Assembly: GCA_018398765.1 (NCBI GenBank)
Contig: JAHBMJ010001207.1
Location: forward strand, 1 to 34,049
Direction: 5' to 3'
DNA: 34,049 nt
Source of the DNA: Chromera velia
Taxonomy: Eukaryota > Sar > Chromeraceae
Each line of letters opens with the position of its first letter. Within the stretch, counting starts at the first letter, position 1. Under the pieces are notes generated by a model. It made no database searches. It was given only the letters and a program-made list of their open reading frames with translations, and was not told the origin of the DNA. Made by a program: the position numbers and the translations under genes. This document shows positions 19,460 to 34,049 of the stretch, piece by piece.

Positions 19460-22436
19460 CCTCTTTCTCTACGTGCGTGCGTGTGTGTGTGAGTGTGGGG
19501 CAGCGCGCGCGATCGTATTTTGTTGGTTTTGAGGCGGAATCAAAAACAGTTGAAAAGAATGCCGGCTCCCTCCGACAGCTTTGCACAAACGCTTCGTTGA
19601 AAAAATGGAGCCAAGAACCTAAGGGAGGGAGAGGGCAGAGCCAATGAGAAGAAAAAGGAGAAGAGGGGCGGATAATTAAGGAGGACTGACTTGATGGTCT
19701 TCTTCTTCAGCTGTTCGGGAGTCAGGCGGCGGCGCATGGCACGAGTGAGCTTGGGGCGAAGGTCCCTGCATCAATCAATCAGTCAATCAATCGATCGATC
19801 GATCAATCAATCAGTCAATCAATCAATCAATCGATCGATCGATCGATCAATCAGTCAATCGATCAATCAATCAATCGATCGATCGATCATGCATTCAAAT
19901 TGAATCCATGAAGGCACACGAATCCATGAGGTGATCAAACTCTGCTTTTGCACATAATGGACAGAGCGGTAGGCGGGAGGGACGGGGGCGTCGGAGGGGC
20001 CCGCCTTGGCTTTCTTCTTTCTCCATCGATTCGCACACGAACGCTTGTTTGGGGTGTGGTAAGTGCAGGAGGAGGCAGGAAAGGGAAAGAGGCACTAAGA
20101 GGCGGGAGGTTTCAGCAGTGGCTTCAAGATCTTTCTGTTCAACCCTCCTGCATTTTCATTTTTTTTCTGTTCTGTTCTTTGACCTTCTTGATTCTGTTGT
20201 TTCATTTTCTTTCCTGATCTCTTTTTCTTTGTCAATTTTCTTCGTGCAACGAAAGAAAAGTCCCCAAAGAACGGCTGCAGCAACTCCCCCCGCTTCTTCT
20301 TTTTCCTCTGAGTTCTCTAACCTCCATCTCCAATCTCTTTTTGCTTAAGCATTGGACATAAAGCAGAGGGAAAGAATCCCGTCACTTCAGCCTATTGGCT
20401 CAGGAAACAGTCCTCTCGCTCTGCATTTCTCACAACTTCCTTTGCCCTACTGCTTTCTTGTTTTCCTCCTCCTCCTCCTCCTCCTCCCTTCCCCCGCCTC
20501 TTGCATGGTTAGGTTGTTTTACTTCAAGTCCCTTCCACGTCGCTCCCTCCTACCCTTCTCCTTCCCGTCCATCAACAAAATAGAATCGGCGTTCTCGCTT
20601 CCCTTTGCTTTGCAAACCTCCCGTGTCGTTGCCTTCCTGCCTTCCTCCCCGAGGCTTCTCTTTGCTCATGTACTCACTCTTCTTCTTCTCCCCCCCCCTC
20701 TTGCCGCCATCACGGTTGCTCATCATCTCCTTACTCCCTTCCCCCCCATCTCGTCTCCTCTCCTCCCCCCTCCACTCAGTCACTTCTCCCCCCACGTTCA
20801 TTTTATCCTTCCTGACGTGGCGACAAAGCTCGGCTCTCTCCACTGATATGACAACGCGATTGTCTGTCTGGTTCGTTTCCTCCCCGTAAACTCTTTATCC
20901 CCCGGCTACCCCCCTGCATCTTTCAGCCGGCTCTTTCTTTCCTTACAGAGGAATCCGGAACCTTCCCCGAGAGAAGGCCTCACCGAACCCCCCAAAAAGA
21001 AACTTCTGTCTCTCCCAGCACCGCTGCCTCCAGCTGTTCTGTTTGTGAAGGAACCGCAACCTCACTCCGCTGTTTTACTTTCCCTTCATGCTACTATCCT
21101 CACACTACCCGTCTCCGTCTTGCTCTTCAGCTGTATCACGATGAAGCTGATCCACACCCATTTATGAAGCCAGTAATGATACAATGCAGATACAAAACGG
21201 AGGGAGAAACGAAACAAAGGACGGCAGACAGAAGGAAAGAAAGGAGGAAGTAAGGAAAGAAGCCGGAATGGAAAAAACCTGCAAGAAGGCCAGAAGGGTC
21301 AGGCAGATGGAAAGCGAGAAAGAAGCAGTCCTGTGTCTAAAAAAGGAGACAGACCCACCTAGGCCACTCCTTGATGGGCTTGTCCTTGTACTCCTCCCTG
21401 GCGTTGGCCTTTCTCTTCTGGTTATAGACGGTCAACACACGGGCAATGCCCTTGCGCACCGCCTGCATATAAACAAACACACCCCATTCACGCCCCATCA
21501 AATCACATCATGAGCAAGAACAAAATGTCTTCATGGCAAAAAACGGAGGAGAAGAAGAAGAAAGAGAGGATGAAGGAGAGAAGAAGAAAAGCAGAGAAGA
21601 GGGAAAGACCAGCTACAGGGAAACGAGCGAGACGAAAAAGTTGTGTCAGGAGAATGTACAGGAGCATGCGAAAGGGGGTGCAGAAGGGGGACACGGCTGT
21701 GCCCGTCCCTTCTTCATTCAAAGAGCGACAAAAATCATGACGCCAAGCGAGCACAAGTTCTGGCGGAACCTGTGCTCTTCATGCAGCAAGATCGGAAAAA
21801 CAGGACACTAATCCAGACACCACGAACACCAAATTCTTCTCCCCTGAGAGAGAATAAATGAATACGACCAGCAAGCAGAGCCGACAAAATAGCCACGCAC
21901 CTTGATCTTGGGGAGGCGGGAGGCGTTTCCAGATCCGGTGACCTGCAAGGAGAAGATAGATAGATATGCATTGTGCTTCAGACTGCCGGCCGGACACACG
22001 AGCACGCAAAGACGCTGCCAAAAGAGCGAGAAAGAGCAACCAAATAGAATGACGAAACTCAAGAAAGGACAAAGGTGGAGGACTGATCCAGACACGACTC
22101 ACCTTGGACACACGGAGCTGAGCGAGCTCTCCCTTGAGCCTGCAGACGCACAGCACAAAGACACACAGAGAAAGTGAAGACACGAAGGACGGACAGAAAG
22201 GACAGAAGCAGTGTGGAAGGATTGACTGACGACTCGAGTTCACTCATGAGCTCCTCGTTGGTCTTGTTGCGAAGCTCGCGGGCCTTGACCTTCACCTGCA
22301 GGCAGCACGCACAGTCGAGGTCCAGAAAGCAGTAAAGAAGGCATGTAGAAGTAGCTACAGAACCTCAGGAGAACTACAAGAGCGTTTTCTAGCAAAACCG
22401 AAGAAGCTGAAAGGATTACAAGGAGGGGCTCACCAT
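19309..22436 (-). CDS. RPL35: 60S ribosomal protein L35 (uL29)
   Basis: Structural protein of the large ribosomal subunit near the exit tunnel. Seven exons, 5' to 3': 22434-22436 (the ATG alone), 22234-22295, 22103-22139, 21901-21942, 21359-21462, 19691-19765, 19309-19363. They sum to 378 nt and 125 aa in frame, close to the usual 123 aa. Family landmarks are KARELRNKTNEEL at the N-terminus, LAQLRVSKVTG, IARVLTVYNQ, DLRPKLTRAMRRRL and the C-terminal FRKYAVLA. All six introns end TGCAG. Intron 5 (19766-21358) is 1593 nt, pyrimidine-rich on the plus strand and dominated by simple sequence. The initiator codon is cut off from the rest by intron 1, common in ribosomal protein genes. It is divergent from the DGAT2 gene. 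Confidence 0.96.
19418..19455. repeat. (CT)n microsatellite
   Basis: Pure CT dinucleotide run inside the last intron of the L35 gene; AG on the transcribed strand. Confidence 0.9.
19770..19888. repeat. (ATCA/ATCG)n interrupted tetranucleotide repeat
   Basis: About 30 four-base units alternating ATCA, ATCG and GTCA. They lie just upstream of L35 exon 6 on the transcribed strand, so they occupy the 3' end of intron 5 right up to the acceptor. Confidence 0.9.
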
Positions 22437-22938
22437 TTTGTTGCGTGTCCAGTAACAATTGCTCAAACCCCACTGGGAGGGGAGAGACTACTCAGACTCA
22501 CTGAAGGACCGAGCGGTTTCCAGTTATGGGAACATCCGTGAAGCCAATACACGGTCACCGACTCACCGGCCCGCCCCCGGGCCCCCCCGGCCCGGCCCGC
22601 GCGGCATTAATTGTACGTTAGTGAAGCCCCGGCCCGGCCCGCGCGGCCCGCGAAGCCGAATTTAGTGAAGGGATCGAGACAGATTAATTGAATTGTCAGC
22701 TATACCGCATATCCCATTAATGTCGTGCATGGCGGCTAGCTAACTGTACCCCCGAAATACCTTTCAAGGCGAGGATTCAACCAACTCCCCACTGTCTGCC
22801 GTACCTGTAAACGACCGCTGAGCCGTTCCGCCTTCACGTCGCAAGACAACTGTAGTTCATCAATTTATATCGATATCGATACATTTAACACCCCGTCTCC
22901 GGTCAAAAGATTCGCGATTAATCTTTCATAGTAGTAGC
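22437..22938. promoter_or_regulatory. Divergent spacer, RPL35/DGAT2
   Basis: A 502-base head-to-head spacer, likely carrying both promoters. It contains an unusual GC block at 22561-22655 built from repeated CCCGGCCCG and GCGCGGC units. That is followed by AT-rich DNA with ATTAAT words and ATCGATATCGATAC near 22870. Confidence 0.45.
22561..22655. repeat. GC-rich CCCGGCCC/GCGCGG repeat block
   Basis: Two copies of CCCGGCCCGGCCCGCGCGG, near 22585 and 22628, separated by AT-rich ATTAATTGTACGTTAG. Bounded by ordinary-composition DNA. Confidence 0.85.
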
Positions 22939-24288
22939 ATGTGTCAGGGCGAAGGCAAGAAAGCCGAAGAGGCACCCTCCTCTCAAGATGGATCTTCAGC
23001 CTCTGCATCATCAACTGCTTCCCCGAGCAGCAAAGAATTGGCGTCTTCTGATGTCGTCATGGTGAAAAGCGGCCCCGAGGAACAGAACCAACTTCTTGGA
23101 GGCATGTGCATCTTCGTTTACGTCGGAATCTGGTTGGTAGCCTTGTTTTTTCTCCGTCTACTTGAAGTGGACTTTCTTCGGTAGTCTCTCCGTTCGCACA
23201 TCACATCTGATTTTTTGTCTTTGATCTTTGCCCGTCGCTTTGATCTTTGCCCGTCGTCTCTAGTTCCGCAACTCAGTTTTTCTTGCAGGAGACCTCTCCT
23301 CGTTCAGCCACTCCTTGTGCGCATGCGTTGTGTCTGCGGGTGCATGCGTGCCTCACCTGGCTCTCGGATGCCTTGTTACCCGCCTGCTTGCCTGCAATGC
23401 TGCAGGATTGGGAGCATGTTCACTCCCCCAGTGTTGTACTTTCTCTGGCGAGCCGGGTGGATGGTTCCCTTCTGGTTCATCATCCTCCTTGCACTGTCTG
23501 CGTACACACCGATATGGAAACCCAACCGGCGACTCACGGATCTTATCAGCCATGGACCACGGTCGGGTACTTCCCTGGTCCTTCCTCGTTTCCTTCCGCC
23601 CCTCCCTTCTTTCCTTCCTTTTCTGCGCACCTGCTTGCGGGCACGTCAGTGTTCAGACCAAAAATAGGGATTTTCTTTCTGCTGAGTCAGCGTTTGCTGA
23701 CAAGCCTGATTCATTTATTTTTTGTTTTGTTTTCTGGTTTGTTTCTGCAGCTACTTCAAAGACTTCTCCCTCGTTTACGAACACGTCCCCAACCCGAAAG
23801 AAGACGGACCAACTCTTCTGTGTGTCTCTCCCCACGGAGTTTTCACAATGGGGTGGGTTGGCCAGTTCTCTGTGATGTTGCAGTAATCCCCTTTTCTCCC
23901 TCCAACCTCGGCAGCGTCCACTGCACGTGTACCTACGTCTGCACGTTTCGCTGTGTGAGCTTTGGAGTCAACAGGTGAGGTTGACGGTCCAAGCGAGAGA
24001 CTCATGCAGGGTTTGCGGCTGCGTCTGCAGGTGGGGGCAGCTGTTTTCCCGCAAGACAAGGGAGCTGTCCTCATTCACTTTCTGCTTTGCCTCCGCAATG
24101 GTGGGTCGGTGTTTATCTGTTTTTTCTTCTGTCTTCCTTCCTGCCTTCCTTCCTTCGTTTCTTTTTCTTTCTTTCGTTCTTTCTTTCTTTCTTTCTTTCT
24201 TTTCTTTCTTTTCTTTCTTTTCTTTCTCTTCTTTCTTTTCTTTCTTTTCTTTCTTGCTTTCTTTCTTGCTTTCTTTCTTTCTTTTCTT

Positions 24289-24327
<39 letters not shown>

Positions 24328-24383
24328 TTCTCTTTCTTTCTTTCTTTCTTTTCTTTTTTCCCTTTCTTTTCTTTTTTTCTTTT

Positions 24384-24415
<32 letters not shown>

Positions 24416-24461
24416 TTTCTTTTTTTCTTTCTTGCTTGCTTGCTTGCTTTCTTTCTTTCTT

Positions 24462-24502
<41 letters not shown>

Positions 24503-24578
24503 TTCTCTTTCTTTCTTTCTTGCTTTCTTTCTTTCTTTCTTTCTTTTTTTCTTTCTTTCTTTCTTTCTTTCTTTCTTT

Positions 24579-24610
<32 letters not shown>

Positions 24611-24640
24611 TTCTTCCTTCCTTCCTTCCTTCCTTGCTTC

Positions 24641-24674
<34 letters not shown>

Positions 24675-24709
24675 CTTTTTCTCTTTTTCTCTTTCTCTCT
24701 TTCTCTCTT

Positions 24710-24741
<32 letters not shown>

Positions 24742-25724
24742 TTCTTTCTTTCTTTCTTTCTTTCCTTCCTTCCTTCTTCCCTTCCTTTCCGTCTGCTGGT
24801 CAACTGTTTCAGTCCATCTGGGAAGAAGTAAGGGGGAGGCCAGGTGGGGGTCCACAGAATCCGTCCCTCTCTCGTGTAGTCCCAGTCTGGGGTTTTGCCC
24901 TTTTGGATCCCTTTCTCAGCGGGACGCTCCCAGACAGGCTCCCCTAGCTTTCGTCGGAGTTTTCTCAATTTGTCTGAGTCCGCTTGGTGTGTGTTTTCCT
25001 GTTTTGTGGACTGGTTTTTGGGGAAAAGCAGAGAGAAAAAAATTCGTCGTTATCCGGCTACACTGACCTTGTTGAATTTTGATGTGACCGATGGATCAAC
25101 CCGTCTGCACGAAGCACTGTGAATATGCATGAGTGAGTGGGTGCAGGTGTGGAACCCATTCTTTCGCATTCTCTGCTTGCTCTTTGGCAAAATTGCCACA
25201 GTGAGCAAAGAGAATGTGACCGGATTGATGCGTAAAGGCGAAAACATCGCAATTTGCATTGGCGGTTTCGAGGAGGCAACTATCACGTGCCTGAACACGC
25301 ATAGGATCTTCATCCAGAACCGCAAGGGGTTCATCAAATACGCACTGCAGGTAGACAGGCACTCACATTCACGAATGGTTGCACGTTCTTTGATGCAGTA
25401 GAGTGACTGGGTTGTCCTCATCATGTCTCGACGTCAACAGGCACCAAGAGGCCACTAAAATTAGATTGGGCTACGGGAAAGAGCGATTTGCCTTTCCTGC
25501 AAGAAGTCCTTTGTGTTCAGATGCATGGAAGCGGGTCGTCGCTGGCTTCCTGGGAGACTGACTGCCTGACCTGACAATGCAAAAACACTCAGTGCCCGGC
25601 TCTCTTTTCGTGTGTCTACATTCTCCCTCTAGACGTCTCCAAGCTTCTCTGGCTGTTCTCTTGTTTTTTTTGTCGCTTTCTCTCTTTCTCTCCCTTCCCC
25701 TCCCCTTTTTCCCCCTCTTCATGA

Positions 25725-25808
<84 letters not shown>

Positions 25809-26692
25809 CTGTGTTTGTTCCTGCAGTACGGATACTCTCTCCAGCAGGCGTATGTTTTTGGAGAGAACGACTGTTACTTCAACGCTCAAGGCTTCTGGCC
25901 TCTTCGCTTGAAACTGAACTCCTTTGGTATCCCTGCTGTCACACCGATCGGCAACCTTCTCTTCCCCCTGATGCCGAGAAACGACCACAAAGGCATTCAT
26001 GTGGTTGTTGGCAAACCGTTCAAAGTTCCAAAAATCGAAAACCCATCTGCGGAGGAGATCGACCGATGGCATCAAAGGTAGGGGAGCAGTGAAATGAGCA
26101 TGAAGGCAGAGAGACGGCAATTAAGAGAGACTGGAAAAGTTCTCAATGTTTGAAAGGGAGGCAGGCACGGGGAACGGCGGAGTTTCTTTTGTTTTTGCTT
26201 TCATCGTTCCTCTGTTCCTTCAGGTGTCCTTCTTTGTCGACCTGCAAGTTTCTTCTTTCCTTTGTTCTTCTTGTGTAGGTTCTTTTTCGTCTTTGCTTTT
26301 TGCACGCCCAAAAGAGATGACTGCCAGACCACTTTCTTCAAAATGAGGCCAGCTTCATGATGACGTGCACGGGTGCGTGAGTTGATCGAGCTAGACACAA
26401 AGTTAGTGGCTCTCTGATCAACCGATCGATGCTCTCTGGACGTGGGCGAAGCTGAAATGAAAAAATATCATCCCAACTCATGTGTCTTCCGGTGTACCTT
26501 TGCATGCATGACGTTGGCCCATGATCGATGAGAACAGACTCTCTGCAGCTTCGTAGGTCTCAAAAGTTATGGTGTTTCTGTGTGTCTACTTCTGTGCGCG
26601 GATCCTGCAGATACATTGAGGAAATGAAGGGGCTTTTTAATCGCCATAAGGAGCGGGCCGGGCACGGGGACAAGGAGCTGGAGATCTGGTAG
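22939..26692 (+). CDS. DGAT2: Diacylglycerol O-acyltransferase 2 family (DGAT2)
   Basis: Seven exons: 22939-23180, 23406-23561, 23751-23852, 24031-24100, 25147-25350, 25827-26077, 26611-26692. The sum is 1107 nt, 368 aa, in frame and of normal length. DGAT2 enzymes make triacylglycerol from diacylglycerol and acyl-CoA in the ER membrane and on lipid droplets. The N-terminal 40 residues are Ser/Ala/Glu-rich, then come two hydrophobic segments (CIFVYVGIWLVALFFLRLL and VPFWFIILLALSAY). Family blocks follow: RYFKDFSLVYEHVPN, the catalytic-region SPHGVF (the HPHG block, with Ser for the first His), GGFEEA, NRKGFIKYAL, YVFGEND and VVVGKPFKVPKIENPS near the C-terminus. The long fourth intron (24101-25146) carries a 0.65 kb CTTT array; the fifth ends in a CT/GT array. 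Monoacylglycerol or wax-ester activity within the same superfamily is possible. Confidence 0.93.
24121..24786. repeat. CTTT-based composite polypyrimidine array
   Basis: Mostly CTTT and CTTTT units with embedded (CT)n, (CTTG)n and (CTTC)n blocks, in intron 4 of the DGAT2 gene. One strand is almost pure pyrimidine over about 660 bases. The long open frames in all phases here are repeat artefacts. Confidence 0.97.
25728..25808. repeat. (CT)n(GT)n microsatellite
   Basis: A CT run followed directly by a GT run, ending about 20 bases before the exon 6 acceptor of the DGAT2 gene. Confidence 0.95.
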
Positions 26693-29569
26693 GGAGGGAG
26701 GACACAGGGAGTGAAAAGTATGAGCGACTCGTGGCCGAGGCTTCGTTGTTCTTTGTTTTTTGGCTTAAGGCGGGCAATGTTCCGTACACCTGCCATTCCC
26801 CCTTTTCTATCTGAGACTGCCGCTTTTACCGTGTCCTCAAAATGAGGAGGCGCAAATTGGATGGATGGAAAGAGCTAGGAGATGGGCTGTGCAGCGCGAG
26901 GATCTTTGTCAAAGAACTTCCTGGATGCGTGGAAGCAAGCGAGGAAGGAAAGATGAAGAAACGGGGAGAGCGATTTGGTGAATAAATAAATGGATGAGTG
27001 AATGGGTGCATGGACAAAGAAGTGAATGAATCAGGGGACAAAAAAGGTCATCTGCATTGCAGATTTTGCTTGCGTCTTGTCATGTTTTCTTCCCCCTGGT
27101 ACGTCTTTTGTGAGGCACAGCCATCGGTCGATGCAGTCTTTCATTGTTTCGTCCATCCGTTTGCATGCTCGTCGTCTCTTTGACGGGGACAAACGAGAGG
27201 ATGCCGCGGCCATGTAACCATCATGCAGGCACGTGTCTTCATGAATCTGTGCGTTGAACGTCTTGTATGCATGTGTTTGCTTGCATGCGTGATGAGAAAG
27301 AAAACATCGATCGTCGACGATGCGGACCTGCTAAGCACAGCGGAGTACAGCCCTTTCCTCTTGCTTCCCGTCTTCTTCGATCTCACCTGGATCGTTGCCA
27401 CAATTAAGTTGTGGGAACATCTTTTTTCTTTTTCTTCTCCGTCAGGTATCCATCTCTCTTACCATCTCCATACTGCAAAGAGACGGAGAGAGCGTGAAAG
27501 ATGCTGGGAGAAGAAGAGTGAAAGGTGTCAGAGGACTGAAAAAAATCAGAAGCAGGAAGGGAAGGGGCCCCCGGGGTTTAAGGGGGCGTGAGAAGAATTT
27601 TTATACAGTGGAGTTTAAGTGACATCAATAAACAAACATATACATCGCATGATTTAAGCTATCATTCAACCATTTTTTTCAAATAAATAAGACAAAAAAC
27701 TCAATTACAAAGTTGATCAACTCTGGGATGGACTCAACTCTTTTTAAATTTCAGTTCCTATATTGAGACTGACATTCAGATGGAAAAATATAGTTTTAAA
27801 TTGTTCGAAATTAGAAAATTAATGGGATACACCCAAGTAGTTGGCTGAGTGCCTCGGGGGGCTATTTAGGGGGTCGGCCATAAATTGATTGATGTAAACC
27901 ATCCGGGGTTTGGGCATGTCTTGCCTGCATGTGCAAGTGGCGGAGACCATGGCAACGCGAGCAAAATATGCTTTTCCGGACTGTATGCATGCGCGAATAC
28001 ATATCTAACTCTGTACAAGTTACTTGAGGGGCACGTATCATGAGAAACGAATTAAGTACTGCGATGACAGCTCCATGCGAATTGTTTGGGGGCACATTTT
28101 AGAATCAGGGTGACACGGTGACATACAAACAGACAGACACCGAACCGCCCCCCCCAAAAAATGAAAAAATGCGTTATGCGCATGCGTGCGACCTCAGGGC
28201 CTCTCGGCTGACCTCAGCAGAGCTGAGCTACCCCCCGAGGCAATTAATAAGGAAACATACAGTGGCATCGTTGGTACATCTTATAGGCATTATGCTTAGC
28301 ATCATACTGAGGCATATCCAGATTCCAGATTAGATTCCAGAGACAAATATGTGAACAAACATGCCAATACATGGAAAAGCAGGCACCAGCACTTTACTAC
28401 GTGACCTTAGTATAGGCAAAAACACCAGCAGACACTGCCAGAACGGGAGGTACACAGAGTTTTAGAGAGAGAGAATAGGCTCAATAGAGAAAGACGGGGA
28501 GAGAGGGATCCAGTTGGGGGGAGAGCTAGACAGACAAAACAGACCATCATATTCAAGTGTACACTCAGTTAAGCAGTCTCAAAAAACTAGAGAGAAAGTT
28601 TTGGAAAAGGGACGCTTTCCCCTCCACTTTCTGGTGGTATTTGTTTTGGACAAGCAGGCAAACAGAGGAACGGACAGAAAAACGTATGACAAACCACAAG
28701 CTTTACTGTTTTCCCCTTCCTTCCTTTGACACCACTCAGAGACAGACAAGGAAGCAAACAGGTGTGCTGCATCACCTCGTTCTTATCACAGACTATGTGT
28801 TTTTGTTTTTGCCTTTTCCTTCTTTTGATAAACAGAGAAACGACCAGACAGACTAAATCGTCCTCCCTCTTCTCCTTTCAGACAGAGAGGCCAAGCAAGT
28901 GAGAGGTGGAAAGCATGTCAGAACAGCAGACTAGGAGGCAGGAGCGCGAATGAGTGCAAGAAAACATTAAGAAATAGGTCACAGAGAATAGACTAATGTA
29001 GAGGACACAAAACAGACGAATACAGAAAAAACTGGGAAGAGAAAAGAGGGCAAGAGAAAAGAGAACACAGTCATCCGAGGCTATGCAACTGGGACAATCA
29101 CGCAGGCGGACGGCTAGAAAGGAAGATGGCATGTCTTGTTTCAAGTGGGATCGAATGAGCTCCGCTGGTTTTTTTTTTTTGTTTGACGGTACGTGTAAAA
29201 TCATTCATCAATCCAAGCTAACCAAGGAGGCGCAAGGTAAAGACTGCAGATGTTTTCGCTCCAGCTCGGCCTTCATCTTTCCTTCCACCAGAACTGTGTG
29301 AGAAGGCATGCACCTTTTGGATCTTTATCGTTGGTGACCACGGCCCTCGCCTTCTGCCTGCCGATCTTTCCCCCCGCCTTTGTTCTGTACGCACGTGACT
29401 TTCAGACAAGAAAGACACATGACGCCGCCCTTCTAGTGGATGCGGGGAGAAAGAACAAAGCAGAGCTCCGTCGAATCAAAATAGTCACGTCATCTGCCAT
29501 GTGCACCCTGCCTCCCTCCTCTCCTCATATGCCCGTATCTCTTTTGGTTGTTGGTTGTCGACTGAACAT
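26693..29569. other. Convergent gap DGAT2/RPS21, no recognised gene
   Basis: A 2.9 kb stretch between converging 3' ends. Positions 27600-28450 are AT-richer. One plus-strand frame at 27223-27591 (122 codons) includes DADLLSTAEYSP then a hydrophobic run FLLLPVFFDLTWIVATIKLW. It could be an exon of a small membrane protein, but I cannot link it to a family or to convincing flanking exons. The other frames look like noise. A T-run lies at 29170-29180. Confidence 0.5.
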
Positions 29570-30144
29570 TTACTTGGCAAAAGAGAGGAAGCCCTTCTCC
29601 TTGAAGAGCCTGTTCAGGCAAGCATCGGACTCGCCCTTCTGACGAACGAAGCCGGCAATGGCGAAAGTCTCCCAGTCGCCAGTGTACACGCCGTTCTCGT
29701 CGATCTGCATCGACGCACGCACGCAAGCAGGTGGGGGTTCGACTGTGAGAGGAGCTTTGGCCGAGAAGATGAGCTTCTGGCTGTGGCTGGTGAGATGATG
29801 GACTGGATGGCTGAAAGAATCTGGAGGAAGGAAGGGGAGAGGAAGCACTCAAATTAGGCTGACCTTTCCCACATTGAGCTGCACAGCGGCATGCTCAGTG
29901 GCAGGAATGATCTTGTTGGTGGCGGAGCTGCAGCGAGAGGTAACACAAAGAGCAATGAGGACTGTACATACGTGTGAAGTCGTAACACAAACATCAGCAG
30001 AATAGCCGAGCAACTCGGGCGTACTCAGATGCAAAGAAGCTGATTAAAAGGGTGGAGGGCGACTGTTTGACAGGAAAAGCGGCTATCAACTGACCACTTG
30101 CGTGGAACGTAAAGATCCACGATTCTTCCCTCGTCGTTCTGCAT
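29570..30144 (-). CDS. RPS21: 40S ribosomal protein S21 (eS21)
   Basis: Small-subunit ribosomal protein. Exons 30098-30144, 29864-29927 and 29570-29704 sum to 246 nt and 81 aa in frame; the family is usually about 83 aa. The start MQNDEGRIVDLYVPR is diagnostic. It is followed by SATNKIIPATEHAAVQLNVGK and GVYTGDWETFAIAGFVRQ, then GESDACLNRLFKEKG and FLSFAK at the end. At the first junction the usual RKCSA motif becomes R-N-S-A, one residue shorter, because the GTGGTC donor splits the codon. A cDNA could show a slightly different junction. Both introns end TGCAG. It is divergent from the DEAD-box helicase gene. Confidence 0.95.
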
Positions 30145-30703
30145 TCACTCAGCAGCCACAAGCAGAAGAGATGAGCAAACGACACGAAAGCGTCAAAACA
30201 GACACACGGAAAGTAAGCGAAGACATGCATCAAACCCTGGCTGCACTGACGTACCTGCATATTGGTCCAAATGGGTCTCGCACCTCCCTCTCTGTGCAAG
30301 ACTTCGGATGCCTCCGTGGATCGAGCCGTTTCTCAGGTGCATGGGATGCGAAACTTCAGCGAGGCTCCGAGCCATTCCGAGCCCACACAAAAGTGTCCGG
30401 GCCCGCAAGGCGAATCCCGCGCATTCTGTGCCTGCGCGCACCGAAAAAAATGCGACATTCAGCGCGTCTCCCGGATTCTCCCGACCCTTCCTTTTGCACC
30501 AAAACGTTCCTTGAAGATTAGAAGCTGTCATGAATTGCCCTCCCTTATCTCTCTTTGCAGGCCTGTCCTTCATCACTGGTCGCTGGAGCCTCTTGTTCGT
30601 GGAGTGACAGTGGAGTCTTTCCGTCTTCAGTAAGCTTTATCCTCAAGAGATTCTCCCTCAGACACCAGTTGCCCTTGTGTAGGACCAGAGAAAAGTCAGA
30701 AAG
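30145..30703. promoter_or_regulatory. Divergent spacer, RPS21/DEAD-box helicase
   Basis: A 559-base head-to-head spacer holding both 5' UTRs and presumably both promoters. Open frames here overlap on both strands and match nothing. No specific element identified. Confidence 0.35.
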
Positions 30704-33883
<3,180 letters not shown>

Positions 33884-33895
33884 TGAGGCTTTCTT

Positions 33896-33897
<2 letters not shown>

Positions 33898-33959
<62 letters not shown>

Positions 33960-33972
33960 TTTGTGTGTGTAT

Positions 33973-34005
<33 letters not shown>

Positions 34006-34018
34006 TTTGTGTGTGTAT

Positions 34019-34049
<31 letters not shown>
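33898..34049. repeat. (CT)n(GT)n microsatellite, runs off the edge
   Basis: A short CT run followed by GT repeats with a duplicated GAGTTTGTGTGTGTATGAGT interruption, in intron 7 of the helicase gene. Truncated by the window end. Confidence 0.95.

Noticed and set aside
20352-20846. 164-codon plus-strand frame in the L35 intron
   Set aside because: Pyrimidine-rich low-complexity Leu/Pro/Ser translation lying within a well-supported intron on the other strand.
24087-24968. Long open frames (up to 379 codons) over the CTTT array on both strands
   Set aside because: Translations are pure Phe/Leu/Ser or Lys/Glu/Arg repeats. They are by-products of stop-free simple sequence inside the DGAT2 intron.

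Overview
This is eukaryotic nuclear DNA from a protist. It holds eight recognisable protein genes, mostly split by many short introns, with 3' splice sites that are almost always TGCAG. I found no bacterial-type operons, CRISPR arrays, rRNA or tRNA genes. The frequent GCATGC words, the ribosomal protein sequences and introns full of simple repeats would suit an alveolate alga such as a chromerid. That organism call is inference only.

Layout, left to right: AT-rich gene-free DNA (1-1927); a purple-acid-phosphatase-like metallophosphoesterase on the minus strand (2703-9551, about 18 exons); a single-exon MsrB-fold protein that has lost its catalytic cysteine (10418-11596, plus); AT-rich gap; a MATE transporter (12813-14873, minus, 2 exons); a FAM32A-like protein (15550-17131, plus, 2 exons); AT-rich gap holding a 1.3 kb terminal-inverted-repeat element (about 17668-18960); ribosomal protein L35/uL29 (19309-22436, minus, 7 exons); DGAT2-type acyltransferase (22939-26692, plus, 7 exons); a 2.9 kb gap; ribosomal protein S21/eS21 (29570-30144, minus, 3 exons); and the 5' part of a DDX5/DDX17-type DEAD-box RNA helicase (30704 to beyond the right edge, plus). 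For five of the six multi-exon genes whose ends are inside the window, and for the helicase exons present, my exon joins keep the reading frame throughout. The metallophosphoesterase model also keeps frame but contains several doubtful junctions.

The eight genes form four head-to-head pairs (minus then plus, four times). The divergent spacers are about 0.5-1.1 kb and could act as shared promoters. The convergent junctions are longer and are where the AT-rich DNA and the transposon-like element lie. The genes do not form a pathway. They are housekeeping functions: translation, RNA processing, lipid synthesis, transport, phosphoester hydrolysis.

The most notable points are the strict divergent-pair layout, the catalytically altered intronless MsrB homologue, the recurrent GTCAGT(CAGT) 5' splice sites (one inside a tetranucleotide repeat), two introns of different genes sharing a complex CTTT composite array, and the inverted-repeat element. 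I saw no evidence for a previously undescribed multi-gene system.
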